Shown here: positions 45,326-54,095 of the stretch, in pieces
Layout of the letters: each line of letters begins with the position of its first letter
Position numbering within the stretch: position 1 is the stretch's first letter
NCBI GenBank assembly: GCA_002716585.1
Contig: PBBL01000011.1
Location: 1-64,000, forward strand
From: Myxococcales bacterium
GTDB taxonomy: Bacteria > Myxococcota_A > Bradymonadia > Bradymonadales > GCA-2716585
Direction of reading: 5' to 3'
DNA: 64,000 nucleotides
Made by a program: the position numbers and the translations under genes
The notes under the pieces: generated by a model
Told to the model about the DNA's origin: nothing
The model's database searches: none
What the model saw: the letters and a program-made list of their open reading frames with translations, nothing else

Positions 45326-47911
45326 CTACCCCCTCCCACCTGCGGCGCGGAGCTGGTTGAGGCGCTCCGCCTGGAGCATGTGCTCGGTCGTCTTCCGCTT
45401 CACGAACTCGTCCCCATAATAAAGGTCATTGTGGATGACGATCGCCTGGCCCTGCTCCCGCCTGGCCCGCTCGTTACGGATCGTGGTGTCCCGCACCAGC
45501 GAGGTGGCCCCGCCGCCGCTGCCGCCTCGGCTCATGCTGCTCTTGATGCGCCCGAGGGCAGCCGCGAGGGCGCCAGCGCCGAGGAGCACCCCGACGCCCC
45601 AGAGGTTCTTGGCGGCGATCAGGCTCGACCCGAACGCCTGGAAGACGGGGACGGTGAGGCCCATCGCCTCCACGAGGCCCTCGTTGAAGTTCTTGGCGGC
45701 GCCCTTGCTGCCGACGGCGATCATCGCGAAGGACTGCCCGGCGGCGAAGGAGACGTCGGAGAACGCCTGTACGCCTGCGTCGCCCATCTGGGTGTAGAGC
45801 TGGGTCTGGGCTTCGAGGATGGCGGCGCGCTGGTTGAAGGCGGCGATCTGCTCCTGGGCCTGGGCGGAGAACAGGGTGTTGCCCTCGCTCGCCCGGAGCG
45901 CCGCGAAGTAGCGCTCCACCGAGGCGGCCTGGGCGTCCAGCTCACGCGAGAGCAGGTCCGTCTCCGTGTCGGACCACGCCTCCTTGAGCCGCTGCGATGA
46001 CCGGGCGACCTTCTCCAGGGCCTGCACCGAGCCGCTCGCCTCGATCTGCTGGAGGGCGTCGCCCAGCTCCCACGCCTTCTCGGTGGCCTGAGCGCGAATC
46101 GCCTCGCCGAACCGGCGCGCCGCCTCGCGGTTGCGCTCCAGCTCCACCCGGTAATCGATCGCGTCTTGGATCTGGCGGTTGTCGAAGAACGACACCTCAC
46201 TCGCGTCGAGCCCCTTGCCCAGCTTGAGCCCGCCTGCGCCGAGCCCAAGGGCGGAGACCTCGTCTTTTTTGGTCTTGCCGCCTCCTCCTCCGCCCTTGCC
46301 CTTCTTGTCCTTACGGCCTCGGGCCGCCTTCGCCTCGGCGAGGGCCGCGTCGGTGACCATCTCGTTGACGGCCCTGTTGTCGCCGAAGCCGGTCTTGGCG
46401 AGGAGCTGGCTGGAGAGGGTGCCGCTTTGCCCGAACTGAGCGACCTCGTCCTGGTGGTAGCGCTTGGTGATGTAGTCGCGCCCGAACTTCTCAGCGCTCC
46501 GGGCCGCCGCTTGCTGGTCCCTGAGCGCAGCGGCGGCGGCCTTGGCGGCAAACGCCTGGTTGTTGAGCGCCCCCGTCACGCTCGCTATCTGGTTGGCGAG
46601 GGTGCCCGCGGTGCCGATGACGCCCATCATGGACGGGTCGTAATCGTTCAGCATCGTCGCGGAGGCCGAGGCAAGCGCCTCCTCCTCGGCGCGCACCGCG
46701 TCCGCCATCCTCCAGGCGGCCTCAGTGGATGCGTCCGTCGCGGCCTGGCTGGCGGAGAGGCTGTTGTAGTAGCCCCCGAGAACAGCGGTCACGTAGTCGA
46801 TACCGTACCCATTCTCACGGTACGCGCGCGTTTGGATCTCCGTCGCCTGGGTCAGCAGGTTGGAGCCCGTGGCGAGCGCGACCTGGACTTCGTTGTAGCG
46901 TCCGACTGTCGCGGCCTGCTCGCCGAACACCACCTTGAAGCGCCCCCACGCGTCGGCCTGGGTGTTGGCCGCGGCGGTCGCGCGGGTGTTGGTCTCGACG
47001 AACTCCTCCATCGCGTCAGCGGTGAAGGAGAGGACCGCCGCCTCGGCCGCGACGATCCCGCCGACGAGCGCGCCTACCCCCGCGGTGAGCCCGCCGATCG
47101 CCGCGGTGGCGCTCACGGTGGGCAGGCCCATGGAGGCGAGCTGCACGTTCATCGGCCCCAGCGCGTTGGTCACCCTGTCGTAGAGCCCCACCTGCCCGCT
47201 GAGGCCCTTGGAGAGCTGCTGGTCCACCAACCGCTGCCTGAGCTTCGCGTCGGTGATCTTGTCGATCTCCGACGCGGCCCGCGCGCTCGCCCCGCGCAGC
47301 ATCTGGAGCGCGCGGGTGTCTCCACGCGCCGCCGCGCCCACCCCACGCGCGGCGTCCTCCAGCTTCTCCCCCGCCCGCGCCGCCAGGAGTTGGGCCTTGC
47401 CGAGGTTGTTCAGGGTGTAGTCGGCCCGCTCGCTCTCGTCGGCCATGGCGCGGATCGCGTTGGCGACCTGGGCCTTGCCCCGCGCCCCGGAGGCCTCCGC
47501 CGCCTCCATGCGCGCCAGCGCCGCCGCGACCTGGTCCGCGCTGGCGCCGAACTCGACGAGCGTGTCGGTGGCCTGCTCCATGCGGGCGCGGACCTCGTTG
47601 GTGACCGCGGCGCCCGAGATGACGTCCGCGCGGTACTCGTCCATGGCCCGGGTGGCGCGCACCGCCGCGCCGGTGAGGTCATCCAGCCCGAGGTCGCCCA
47701 CCTCGGTGCGCGCCGCCGCCGCAGCCGCCGCTCGGAGCTGGGTGAGCCCCGAGGTCGCCGCCCCGATCGTCTCCTTGAGCCCGCCGAGGCCCTGCTTGGC
47801 GCCCCTGCCCGCGCTGGTCACCGCCGCCAGCGCCGCGGCCACCCCCTGCATCTGCTGCGAGGTTTCCCGGGCGCCCGGGGCGTCGAAGGGGAATGTGACA
47901 GGCCTGGCCAC
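45326..47911 (-). CDS. Tail tape measure protein
   Basis: GTG 47911. 861 residues, mostly helical Ala-rich sequence (QMQGVAAALAAVTSAGRGAK, QLRAAAAAAARTEVGDLGLD). A hydrophobic Gly-rich stretch near 275-310 (IGGLTAGVGALVGGIVAAEA) and further small ones near the C-terminus (GVGVLLGAGALAAALGRIKS) are typical of tape measure proteins, which set tail length and enter the host membrane. It follows the frameshifted chaperone pair, the canonical order. No muramidase domain is seen. Confidence 0.88.
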   Translation of the reverse strand: MARPVTFPFDAPGARETSQQMQGVAAALAAVTSAGRGAKQGLGGLKETIGAATSGLTQLRAAAAAAARTEVGDLGLDDLTGAAVRATRAMDEYRADVISGAAVTNEVRARMEQATDTLVEFGASADQVAAALARMEAAEASGARGKAQVANAIRAMADESERADYTLNNLGKAQLLAARAGEKLEDAARGVGAAARGDTRALQMLRGASARAASEIDKITDAKLRQRLVDQQLSKGLSGQVGLYDRVTNALGPMNVQLASMGLPTVSATAAIGGLTAGVGALVGGIVAAEAAVLSFTADAMEEFVETNTRATAAANTQADAWGRFKVVFGEQAATVGRYNEVQVALATGSNLLTQATEIQTRAYRENGYGIDYVTAVLGGYYNSLSASQAATDASTEAAWRMADAVRAEEEALASASATMLNDYDPSMMGVIGTAGTLANQIASVTGALNNQAFAAKAAAAALRDQQAAARSAEKFGRDYITKRYHQDEVAQFGQSGTLSSQLLAKTGFGDNRAVNEMVTDAALAEAKAARGRKDKKGKGGGGGGKTKKDEVSALGLGAGGLKLGKGLDASEVSFFDNRQIQDAIDYRVELERNREAARRFGEAIRAQATEKAWELGDALQQIEASGSVQALEKVARSSQRLKEAWSDTETDLLSRELDAQAASVERYFAALRASEGNTLFSAQAQEQIAAFNQRAAILEAQTQLYTQMGDAGVQAFSDVSFAAGQSFAMIAVGSKGAAKNFNEGLVEAMGLTVPVFQAFGSSLIAAKNLWGVGVLLGAGALAAALGRIKSSMSRGGSGGGATSLVRDTTIRNERARREQGQAIVIHNDLYYGDEFVKRKTTEHMLQAERLNQLRAAGGRG

Positions 47912-47990
47912 GCGCTACGCTCCTCTCATGATCTGCTACGCTCCTCCCATGGCTCGCTGCGCTTCTCCTCTCACCGGCATCAGCGCCCTC

Positions 47991-48422
47991 TCACGACTTC
48001 AGCCCGAGCTGCTCCGCGAGCGCGTCCAGCTCGCCCTTGCTGTCCGACGCCCCGCTCGACTTCAGCGCCTTGGCGTCCTGCTCGGCGAGGAACCCCATCA
48101 GGGCTCGGGTCCTGACCCACCACGCGTAGGGCTGGTCCCCCTTGCCGCCCGGGTGCCACAGGATCGCCTGTTGCATGTCCCTCGCGTCCTCGATCGCCGC
48201 CCACAGCCCGTCGCCCACCAGGAGCTTGTCGCAGGTCTCGATCTCGCGCGTCGCGTCGTCCAGCTCGTCCCACTGCGCGATCTGCCGCGCGTAGCGCTCC
48301 AGCTCCCCCGCGTTGAAGTTCCGGGTGCAGCAGGACTGGAGCCGCTTGCTCACGGAGCAGGTGTCGCAGTGGAATCGTCCTCCGGGGTCAACGGCGACGT
48401 GGGCGGCGCGCCGAAGTTTCCC
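47991..48422 (-). CDS. Tail assembly chaperone, -1 frame (gpT-like) part
   Basis: Read after a -1 shift at GGGAAAC (48422-48416): LRRAAHVAVDPGGRFHCDTC then SVSKRLQSCCTRNFNAGELE. A Cys cluster (CDTC...CC) starts upstream of any usable start codon, which supports entry by frameshift. GTG at 48351-48353 (GTGA overlap) could give a short independent product. C-terminal helices (DELDDATREIETCDKLLVGD) and a Ser/Lys tail. In lambda-like phages the GT fusion guides tail tube growth along the tape measure. Confidence 0.75.
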   Translation of the reverse strand, partial: GKLRRAAHVAVDPGGRFHCDTCSVSKRLQSCCTRNFNAGELERYARQIAQWDELDDATREIETCDKLLVGDGLWAAIEDARDMQQAILWHPGGKGDQPYAWWVRTRALMGFLAEQDAKALKSSGASDSKGELDALAEQLGLKS

Positions 48423-48946
48423 AGGTCCTCCTCCGTCAGCTCCTCGCCGCCGAGCAGCTCGTACAGCATGGTCAGGTCCTCGGCGCCGATCTGCCCGAAG
48501 ATCTCCACCTTCTTCGCCCGACTGAGGAAGGGCCACTGGTCGGCGAGCTGCGCCTTGATCGCCGGGGCCAGCTCCTCGTGGTAGAGGCCCCAGTCGCCCC
48601 CGGTGTCGAGGATCGCCCCGATCACCTGGGTCTCCCACGGGTGCTCGTGGACCTCCTCTTCGGCATCGCCGCCGCCCTCGGCCTTCTTCCGGCCCCTCTT
48701 CTCCTGGGGGCGCACCATGGCGACCGTCAGCGTCGGCGCCAGCTCCACCCAGGGGTGGTCGGGGACCGCGGCCATCTCGTCGTCCTCAAAGACCGCCTTG
48801 GCGTCCGCGGGGGTCTTCACCCAGTCGTTCTCCGCCTGGATCGCCTCGAGCAGCGACCCGTGGCGCGCCAACACCTTGCCCTCACAGACCGGCAGGTAGA
48901 TGCGGCTCCCGGGGCCGCGCTTGCGTCGGATCTTGCCCATGCTCAT
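48350..48946 (-). CDS. Tail assembly chaperone, 0 frame (gpG-like)
   Basis: ATG 48946 (or 48940). About 198 residues. Basic N-terminus (KIRRKRGPGSRIYLPVCEGK), a middle linker rich in charges, then helices (ETQVIGAILDTGGDWGLYHE, LSRAKKVEIFGQIGAEDLTM). The 0-frame ends after GNFGAPPTSPLTPEDDSTAT. Located between the tail tube and tape measure genes, the standard position for gpG. The slippery site is 22 codons before its stop. Confidence 0.82.
   Translation of the reverse strand: MSMGKIRRKRGPGSRIYLPVCEGKVLARHGSLLEAIQAENDWVKTPADAKAVFEDDEMAAVPDHPWVELAPTLTVAMVRPQEKRGRKKAEGGGDAEEEVHEHPWETQVIGAILDTGGDWGLYHEELAPAIKAQLADQWPFLSRAKKVEIFGQIGAEDLTMLYELLGGEELTEEDLGNFGAPPTSPLTPEDDSTATPAP
48416..48422 (-). 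promoter_or_regulatory. Slippery heptamer GGGAAAC for -1 frameshift
   Basis: Minus strand, zero frame reads CTG GGA AAC, i.e. G-GGA-AAC. This is the X-XXY-YYZ form used in lambda G-T (GGGAAAG). After slippage the next codon is CTT and the open -1 frame runs 142 codons to 47991. Confidence 0.85.
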
Positions 48947-49128
48947 GCTCCTTCTTCGTCGTGTGGGGCGTTCCAGGCCCCTTGGGGTTGTGCGGGGCGC
49001 TCTCGCTCCCGCTGGTTCAGCAGGCGCGGGGCATCACCGCCCCGCGCCCTCGTTCATGTCCTCGCGCTCACGCGCCCTCGGTCATGCGCCCTTGGTCACG
49101 TGCCCTCGTTCATGCGCCCTGAGGCCGA

Positions 49129-50751
49129 TCAGGCCGTGGGCTTGGTGACGTAGTACTGCCACTGCCCGAGCGGCAGGGTGGTGTCGCGCCCGACGTTGGT
49201 GTCTCCGGGGAGGCCGTGCATCAGCTCCAGCTTGAGCCCGGCGAGGACGACCTCCTTGTAGGTGCCCGCCTCGACCTTCTTGGCGTAGCCGGTGCAGGTG
49301 TAGCGGATCCCCTTGTCGGTCTCGGCGCGGTTCTTCCAGCCCAGGGTCGTGTCCACGCGGCGCCCCTTGATGAAGGCGCGGCGGGTGTTGAAGTCCCCGG
49401 GCAGGGTGAGCTGGACCTGGAGGTCCACCTCGGCCCGCTTGCCCTGCGGCGCGTTCAGCTCCACCGCGACCGTGCCGCCGGAGTTGTCCCCGGTGGCGCT
49501 GTCCAGCCGCTCGACCTCGAACGGCGGCCTGACCTCGAACGCCCCCACGAGCCGCCCGGTGAAGGTCTGGGTTTCGCCCGTGAGGTAGACCTTGAGGGTC
49601 AGGACCGCCTGGCTGTTGACCAGGGCGGGCTCGCTCGGCAGGAGCCCGCGGGTCGGGTTGTCGCACGTCACCGGCTCGGTGCGCGCCGCCCCGAACCCCT
49701 TCAGCTCGGCCATGATGCGCTCGCCCACCCCGGCCTTGTAGGTGGCGAGGGCGCGGACCTTGTCCATCCGGTGATCGAGCGCCTTGAGCCCCCCGGTCTC
49801 CTCGCGGATGATCCGGGCGCCGTACTCCGCGTGGGCGTAGGGGGTCGGGCTGTAGCCCCAGTACCCCTCCGTGTCCGACTCCGTCCATGTGCGCGCGTGG
49901 CCCGAGATCAGGTGAGCCTCCTCGCACTCGGGCAGCGGCAGGTGGGTGTAGTCGCAGGTGATCGCCTGCGCCGCCCCCGGCGCCGCGTTGAACACCAGCG
50001 ACCACGCCCCGGTCGCGTAGTTGATGGTGCCGCTCCCCCCGGCGTCCCCGACGAGGACCCCGTCGCCGTCCGCGTCGGTGAAGCTCTCGGTGCCGTCCGT
50101 GAACAGGAGCGTGTTGAGGTCTGACCCCGCCCCGTCGGTGGGGGTGGTGTAGGCCTCCGAGTGGATCCCGGGGTTGGCGAGGGTGCCTGAGAAGGTGGTC
50201 GTGGAGTTGTCTCCGGTGCCCACGACCTCGTCATCGACCTCGGCCCAGCCGGTCGTGTTCGAGAGGATGGTCATGTAGGAGGGCTCGTACCAGAAGTCCC
50301 CGGGGCTCGGCTCGGCGCCGTGAAACCCCCCGGTGGAGGGGTTCTGGGTCTCGGGGTCGGAGTCGAAGCCGTCCTTGATCTGCTCGGCCCAGACCATGTT
50401 GGAGCCCTTCACCGCCAGGTACCAGTAGCCCAGCTCCACGTCGTCGCCGAGCCCAGGCGCGGTGTTGAAGGTGATCGACAGGGCGCCGGTCTCGGTGTTG
50501 TAGGTCCCCGAGCCGCCCGCCGAGCCGGTCAGGGTGCCGTCGCCGTTGTCGGTGAAGCTCTCGGTGGCGCCGTCGCCGCCGACCGTCAGCGACCCGCCCT
50601 CGACCGACGTCTTGGCGATCGTCGCCGTGAAGGTCTTCGTGGCCCCGTCCCCGGTGCCCACGACCTCCTTGGCGACCTCGGTGTGGGTCGCGTCCTTGAC
50701 CAGCAGCAGGAACTGCCTGGCGTCCTTGAAGTTGATTCGTCCCGCGCTCAT
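49129..50751 (-). CDS. Major tail tube protein with two inserted Ig-like repeats
   Basis: ATG 50751. 540 residues, much longer than usual tube proteins. Residues ~29-112 and ~175-270 are repeats of one module (VVGTGDGATKTFTATI ... ESFTDNGDGTLTGSAGGSGT ... ITFNTAPG; and VVGTGDNSTTTFSGTL ... ESFTDADGDGVLVGDAGGSG ... VFNAAPG). The remaining C-terminal part (KALDHRMDKVRALATYKAGV, DLQVQLTLPGDFNTRRAFIK) looks like the tube fold. The modules probably project from the tail surface. Confidence 0.8.
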   Translation of the reverse strand: MSAGRINFKDARQFLLLVKDATHTEVAKEVVGTGDGATKTFTATIAKTSVEGGSLTVGGDGATESFTDNGDGTLTGSAGGSGTYNTETGALSITFNTAPGLGDDVELGYWYLAVKGSNMVWAEQIKDGFDSDPETQNPSTGGFHGAEPSPGDFWYEPSYMTILSNTTGWAEVDDEVVGTGDNSTTTFSGTLANPGIHSEAYTTPTDGAGSDLNTLLFTDGTESFTDADGDGVLVGDAGGSGTINYATGAWSLVFNAAPGAAQAITCDYTHLPLPECEEAHLISGHARTWTESDTEGYWGYSPTPYAHAEYGARIIREETGGLKALDHRMDKVRALATYKAGVGERIMAELKGFGAARTEPVTCDNPTRGLLPSEPALVNSQAVLTLKVYLTGETQTFTGRLVGAFEVRPPFEVERLDSATGDNSGGTVAVELNAPQGKRAEVDLQVQLTLPGDFNTRRAFIKGRRVDTTLGWKNRAETDKGIRYTCTGYAKKVEAGTYKEVVLAGLKLELMHGLPGDTNVGRDTTLPLGQWQYYVTKPTA

Positions 50752-50797
50752 GGGGGCTGCCTCCTCTCTCTACTCGCGCTGTCTGCCCGTTCGGGGT

Positions 50798-51397
50798 CTA
50801 CTCGTCCCAGGCGACCCCCTGGAGCCGCCAGATGGTCTCTCCGGTCACCTGGGTGACGCGGTCGGTCTGATCGAAGTCGAGCGCCACGATCCGCGGCGCG
50901 GTGAGCCGGGTCCCGTGGTGGCCGTAGCGCTGGTGGATGCCGGTCCCTGGCGCCCGGATCGCCTCGCGGCATGCGGCGACCAGGGTGAGGCAGCGCAGCA
51001 GGAGCGCCTCCTCCTCGTCGAGCCCCGCGCCCGGGACGCTGGCATCGTCCCCGCGGCCCATCGTGGCGTAGACCCCCACGGCCCACTCCGCGAGCGCCGC
51101 CCCGAGCCCCATCTCCTGGAGCTGAGCGCCAGGCACGGCGGTGATGTTGATCTCGGCCAGCTTGATGGACTGGGCGTTTCGCGGCCCCGTGTGGCGAATC
51201 CTGATGCGCTCGCTCGGGACGCTGGGGGCCTCCACCCCCTTGAGGCTGTAGGTCTGCCCGCCGAGGGTCACCTCGTTGGGGTCGGCGGCGTTGGCGGCGT
51301 TCTGCGCCTCGATCGCCGCGCCTAGCCCCGCGATGAGGCTCATCTTCGTCCCCACCAGGGCGCCGCGCAGATCCAGGTGTCGTCCCCAGTCGGTCAT
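50798..51397 (-). CDS. Tail terminator/minor tail protein
   Basis: ATG 51397, preceded by tandem RBS-ATG units. 199 residues. LRGALVGTKMSLIAGLGAAI and SEHIRIRHTGP-like beta part (VPSERIRIRHTGPRNAQSIK), then helical (LLLRCLTLVAACREAIRAPG) and a final strand DFDQTDRVTQVTGETIWRLQ. Its order between the gpG-like morphogenesis protein and the tube protein fits a tail terminator. No profile match can be claimed by eye. Confidence 0.65.
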   Translation of the reverse strand: MTDWGRHLDLRGALVGTKMSLIAGLGAAIEAQNAANAADPNEVTLGGQTYSLKGVEAPSVPSERIRIRHTGPRNAQSIKLAEINITAVPGAQLQEMGLGAALAEWAVGVYATMGRGDDASVPGAGLDEEEALLLRCLTLVAACREAIRAPGTGIHQRYGHHGTRLTAPRIVALDFDQTDRVTQVTGETIWRLQGVAWDE

Positions 51398-51461
51398 GGC
51401 GTGGTCCTCCTCATGGCGGCCTTCTCCCTCTTCATCGTCGCCTTCCTCATCGTCGCCTTCC

Positions 51462-51911
51462 TCATGGCAGCTCCCCGGAGTGGACGAACCGCTCGACGAT
51501 GTCGGCCTTGGCGTCCTCCTGGGCGTCGGTCAGGTCCATGACGCGGCGCTGATCGAGGCGGGAGGTGCCGTGGTGGTGGTAGCTGGCGTACTCGACCCGG
51601 GTGCCGAGGCGCGCGATGCGCTCGTCGGTGGCCTCGAAGACGTGGTCGGGGTGCTTGGTGTTGGACACCGACCCCATGAGCCGCCGCGTGCGCTTGAGGA
51701 GCCCCCCGCCAGGGCGCGGGCTCTTTGCCCTCGGCCACCGCCCGTGCCGCCCGCTCGCCCCGCTGGACTCGAACAGCCGCCGGTTGTCCTCGGCGACCGC
51801 CTCATCGACGGCCACCCACGCAGGCCGCAGGTGCATCGCCCGGTAGGCCATGCCGCCCACCTCCTCGATGTGCTCCTCCAGGGCCAGCTCAGGGACGTCG
51901 AAGTCGAGCAT
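51462..51911 (-). CDS. Phage virion morphogenesis (tail completion, gpG/HK97 gp10-type) protein
   Basis: ATG 51911. 149 residues. LALEEHIEEVGGMAYRAMHL at the start, LLKRTRRLMGSVSN and FEATDERIARLGTRVEYASYHHHGT followed by RLDQRRVMDL are the layout of HK97 gp10/Mu gpG-like neck proteins (Lxx-G-xR..Y...H..G...R). It joins head and tail. Position downstream of the connector fits. Confidence 0.78.
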   Translation of the reverse strand: MLDFDVPELALEEHIEEVGGMAYRAMHLRPAWVAVDEAVAEDNRRLFESSGASGRHGRWPRAKSPRPGGGLLKRTRRLMGSVSNTKHPDHVFEATDERIARLGTRVEYASYHHHGTSRLDQRRVMDLTDAQEDAKADIVERFVHSGELP

Positions 51912-51925
51912 CGTCCTTACCCCCC

Positions 51926-52357
51926 TCAGCAGTCGGTGATGAGCCGGTAGCGGCCCATGTGGAGGCTGAAGATCTCCTCACGGACCGCCTCGGCGTCCTT
52001 GATCCCTTGCGACAGCGTCTCGGTCGTCTTGCGGTCGAGCCCCCAGTCGCGCTTCTCGTGGAGGTAGCGCGCGTACTCGGCCACCCCGAGCTTCACCCCC
52101 GAGGGGATGTCCAGCTCCACCGGCCCCGCGCTGTACTCGTACTCGCCCGTGGCCGTGTTCAGCTCCCGCTGCCAGAACGGGTTGTTGCACCAGGCGTCCG
52201 CCTCCTCCTTGGCGGCGTCCAGGCACACCTGAAGCCGCGTGTCGTGGGCGCTGTCCTCCGAGTTCATCCCGAGCAGCGCCTTGAGGCCGTCGAGATCCAG
52301 GCTCATCCGGGTCTGGATCGCCGTGGTGGGTCGTGTCGGTACAGGTGGCGTGGTCAT
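51926..52357 (-). CDS. Head-tail connector (HK97 gp6-like)
   Basis: ATG 52357. 143 residues. LDGLKALLGMNSEDSAHDTR then LQVCLDAAKEEADAWCNNPF and PSGVKLGVAEYARYLHEKRD form the helical connector pattern of gp6-like adaptors. After the capsid gene and before the gp10-like gene, the usual order. The 5' flank is filled with short GTGCGTCC repeats. Confidence 0.8.
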   Translation of the reverse strand: MTTPPVPTRPTTAIQTRMSLDLDGLKALLGMNSEDSAHDTRLQVCLDAAKEEADAWCNNPFWQRELNTATGEYEYSAGPVELDIPSGVKLGVAEYARYLHEKRDWGLDRKTTETLSQGIKDAEAVREEIFSLHMGRYRLITDC

Positions 52358-52541
52358 GGTCCGTGGTGCGTCCTCGGTGGCGCGTCCCAGGTGGGGCGCC
52401 TGTTCTGATGCGTCCCTGGTGGTGCGTCGTTGGTGCGTCCCTGGTGGTGCGACGCCTGGAGCCCCTGCTACGTCGGCAGGGGCTCCAGGTGATCGCGTCG
52501 GCCCATCAGACCGTGGGGGGCCTCACGGCCCCCTGCGGTCA

Positions 52542-53987
52542 TCAGGCAGCCGGGGCGGCGTCGAAGTTGATCCGGACGAACGCCTTCGGCTCACGGACCG
52601 AGAACGCCAGCCGCCGCTTGGCGCGGAAGGTGACCATGTCCTCGGAGAAGTCGTCCCCGTCGGAGTCGGTCATGTCGATGGTGTCCTGCTGGCGGTCGTA
52701 GGCGCGGCAGCCGTACTCGAAGTTGGCGAGCAGGCCGGTCCCCGAGGTGATCTCGGTCGTCTCGACCACCGGGACGCGCCAGACGCGGGCGTTGCCCTCG
52801 CCGTCGGTGTCCATGCCGACCTCGATGTAGTGGCCGTCGTTGCCCTTCTCCAAGTCCAGGTCGCACATCTCGTCGGGGTTGAGCAGGAGCGCCGTGGGCG
52901 CCCGCTCGCTGGACCGCAGCGCCTTGATGGCGCGGCGGATCAGGTCCCGCTTGGTGGTCCCGCTGGACTGGGTGGACCAGGTGATCGACTGGATCCCCGA
53001 GGTGTTGAGGATCCCGGTGAACTCGTCGCCCGACCCGTTGCCGTAGAGCAGCTGCTTGGACAGGCTCCGGCGCTGGGCGTCGGGCATGTCCATGTTCAGC
53101 TCATCCTCAAGGCGCTCCTCGTCGTCGAGCACCTCCGACGAGAGCTTGAGCAGCGTCATGATCTTCTTGACGTTGACCGTGACGCGCTCGAAGGCGATGT
53201 AGAACCGCGGCCCCTCCTTGGTCTCCGCCGTGGGGGCGTACTCGTTGGCGACCACCACCGTGCCCAGGGCGTGGTTGTTGCCCAGGTTCGTGGTGAGGGT
53301 CACCACGTTGGTCTCCAGGTTCACGCTCTGCACGACCCGGTCTTCGGGGCCGTTGGCGTCCCCCTTCGGGTCGAGGGTCAGCGTCGAGCCAACGACGACG
53401 CCGCGGGCGTTGGTCAGGGTGATGGTGTTGTTGCCGCTGGTCTGCGCCGCCGCCATCGTGGCGCGCAGGTCGTAGTAGACGTTGCGGCGCGGGTACTGGA
53501 TCTGGTTCTTGCCGGTGCGCAGCATCGGGACCAGGTCGATCACCCCCTCCTGCCGGAAGCGGTCGGCGTAGGCGATCTCCGGGTCGAAGGGGATCTGACT
53601 CAGCGGCGTGGTGCTGGTGGTCAGCGACCGCGTCTTGATCATGCGCGTGATGTTGCGGTGGAGCTGCCCGAGGGCGTTGCCCAGCTCCACGTCATGCATC
53701 CGGCGCTCGCCGTCCTGGCGCTTCTTCCACTGGTCGGAGTCGAGCAGGGTCCGCGCGAAGCTCTTGCGCTCGGCGTGGGTGCCGCCCGGGCGCCCGTTGC
53801 CCTCGTTGAGGGCCTTGCGCAGCGCCTCGATCTTCGCGTCGCGCTCGGCCAGCATCGCCTCGTAGCGGGCGTTGGCCTTCTCGATCTCCTCGGCGGCGAT
53901 CTCACGGGCGCGGTCGCTCACGGCGTCCAGGAGCTGCCTGGCCTCCGCGCTCAGCGTCCCGCCCTCTTCCTCGATGTGAGTCCCCAT
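52542..53987 (-). CDS. Major capsid protein, HK97 fold
   Basis: ATG 53987 follows AAAGGAGACACAC. 481 residues. The N-terminal ~110 residues are a helical delta/scaffold-like region (LDAVSDRAREIAAEEIEKAN, YEAMLAERDAKIEALRKALN) expected to be removed by the prohead protease. The body has the HK97 features (YPRRNVYYDLRATMAAAQTS, FERVTVNVKKIMTLLKLSSE, LLYGNGSGDEFTGILN, ALLLNPDEMCDLDLEKGNDG). An inserted beta stretch (NNTITLTNARGVVVGSTLTL) may decorate the surface. Upstream is an octamer array, so capsid may have its own promoter. Confidence 0.9.
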   Translation of the reverse strand: MGTHIEEEGGTLSAEARQLLDAVSDRAREIAAEEIEKANARYEAMLAERDAKIEALRKALNEGNGRPGGTHAERKSFARTLLDSDQWKKRQDGERRMHDVELGNALGQLHRNITRMIKTRSLTTSTTPLSQIPFDPEIAYADRFRQEGVIDLVPMLRTGKNQIQYPRRNVYYDLRATMAAAQTSGNNTITLTNARGVVVGSTLTLDPKGDANGPEDRVVQSVNLETNVVTLTTNLGNNHALGTVVVANEYAPTAETKEGPRFYIAFERVTVNVKKIMTLLKLSSEVLDDEERLEDELNMDMPDAQRRSLSKQLLYGNGSGDEFTGILNTSGIQSITWSTQSSGTTKRDLIRRAIKALRSSERAPTALLLNPDEMCDLDLEKGNDGHYIEVGMDTDGEGNARVWRVPVVETTEITSGTGLLANFEYGCRAYDRQQDTIDMTDSDGDDFSEDMVTFRAKRRLAFSVREPKAFVRINFDAAPAA

Positions 53988-54066
53988 GTGTGTCTCCTTT
54001 CGCTGGGTGTCGCGGGCTCCCTCTTCGGCGCCCTCTCACGGGTGCTGCCTGAGCGGCCACACGCGG

Positions 54067-54090
54067 CCGCTCAAGCGTTCAAGCGTTCAA
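54067..54090 (-). repeat. TTGAACGC octamer array (3 units, minus orientation)
   Basis: Minus strand TTGAACGC (54090-54083), TTGAACGC (54082-54075) and TTGAGCGG (54074-54067), exact 8-bp register, 80 nt upstream of the capsid start. Extends into an upstream TTGACTTGA. A GCGGCC...GGCCGC hairpin is adjacent. Confidence 0.85.
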
Positions 54091-54095
54091 TCAAG

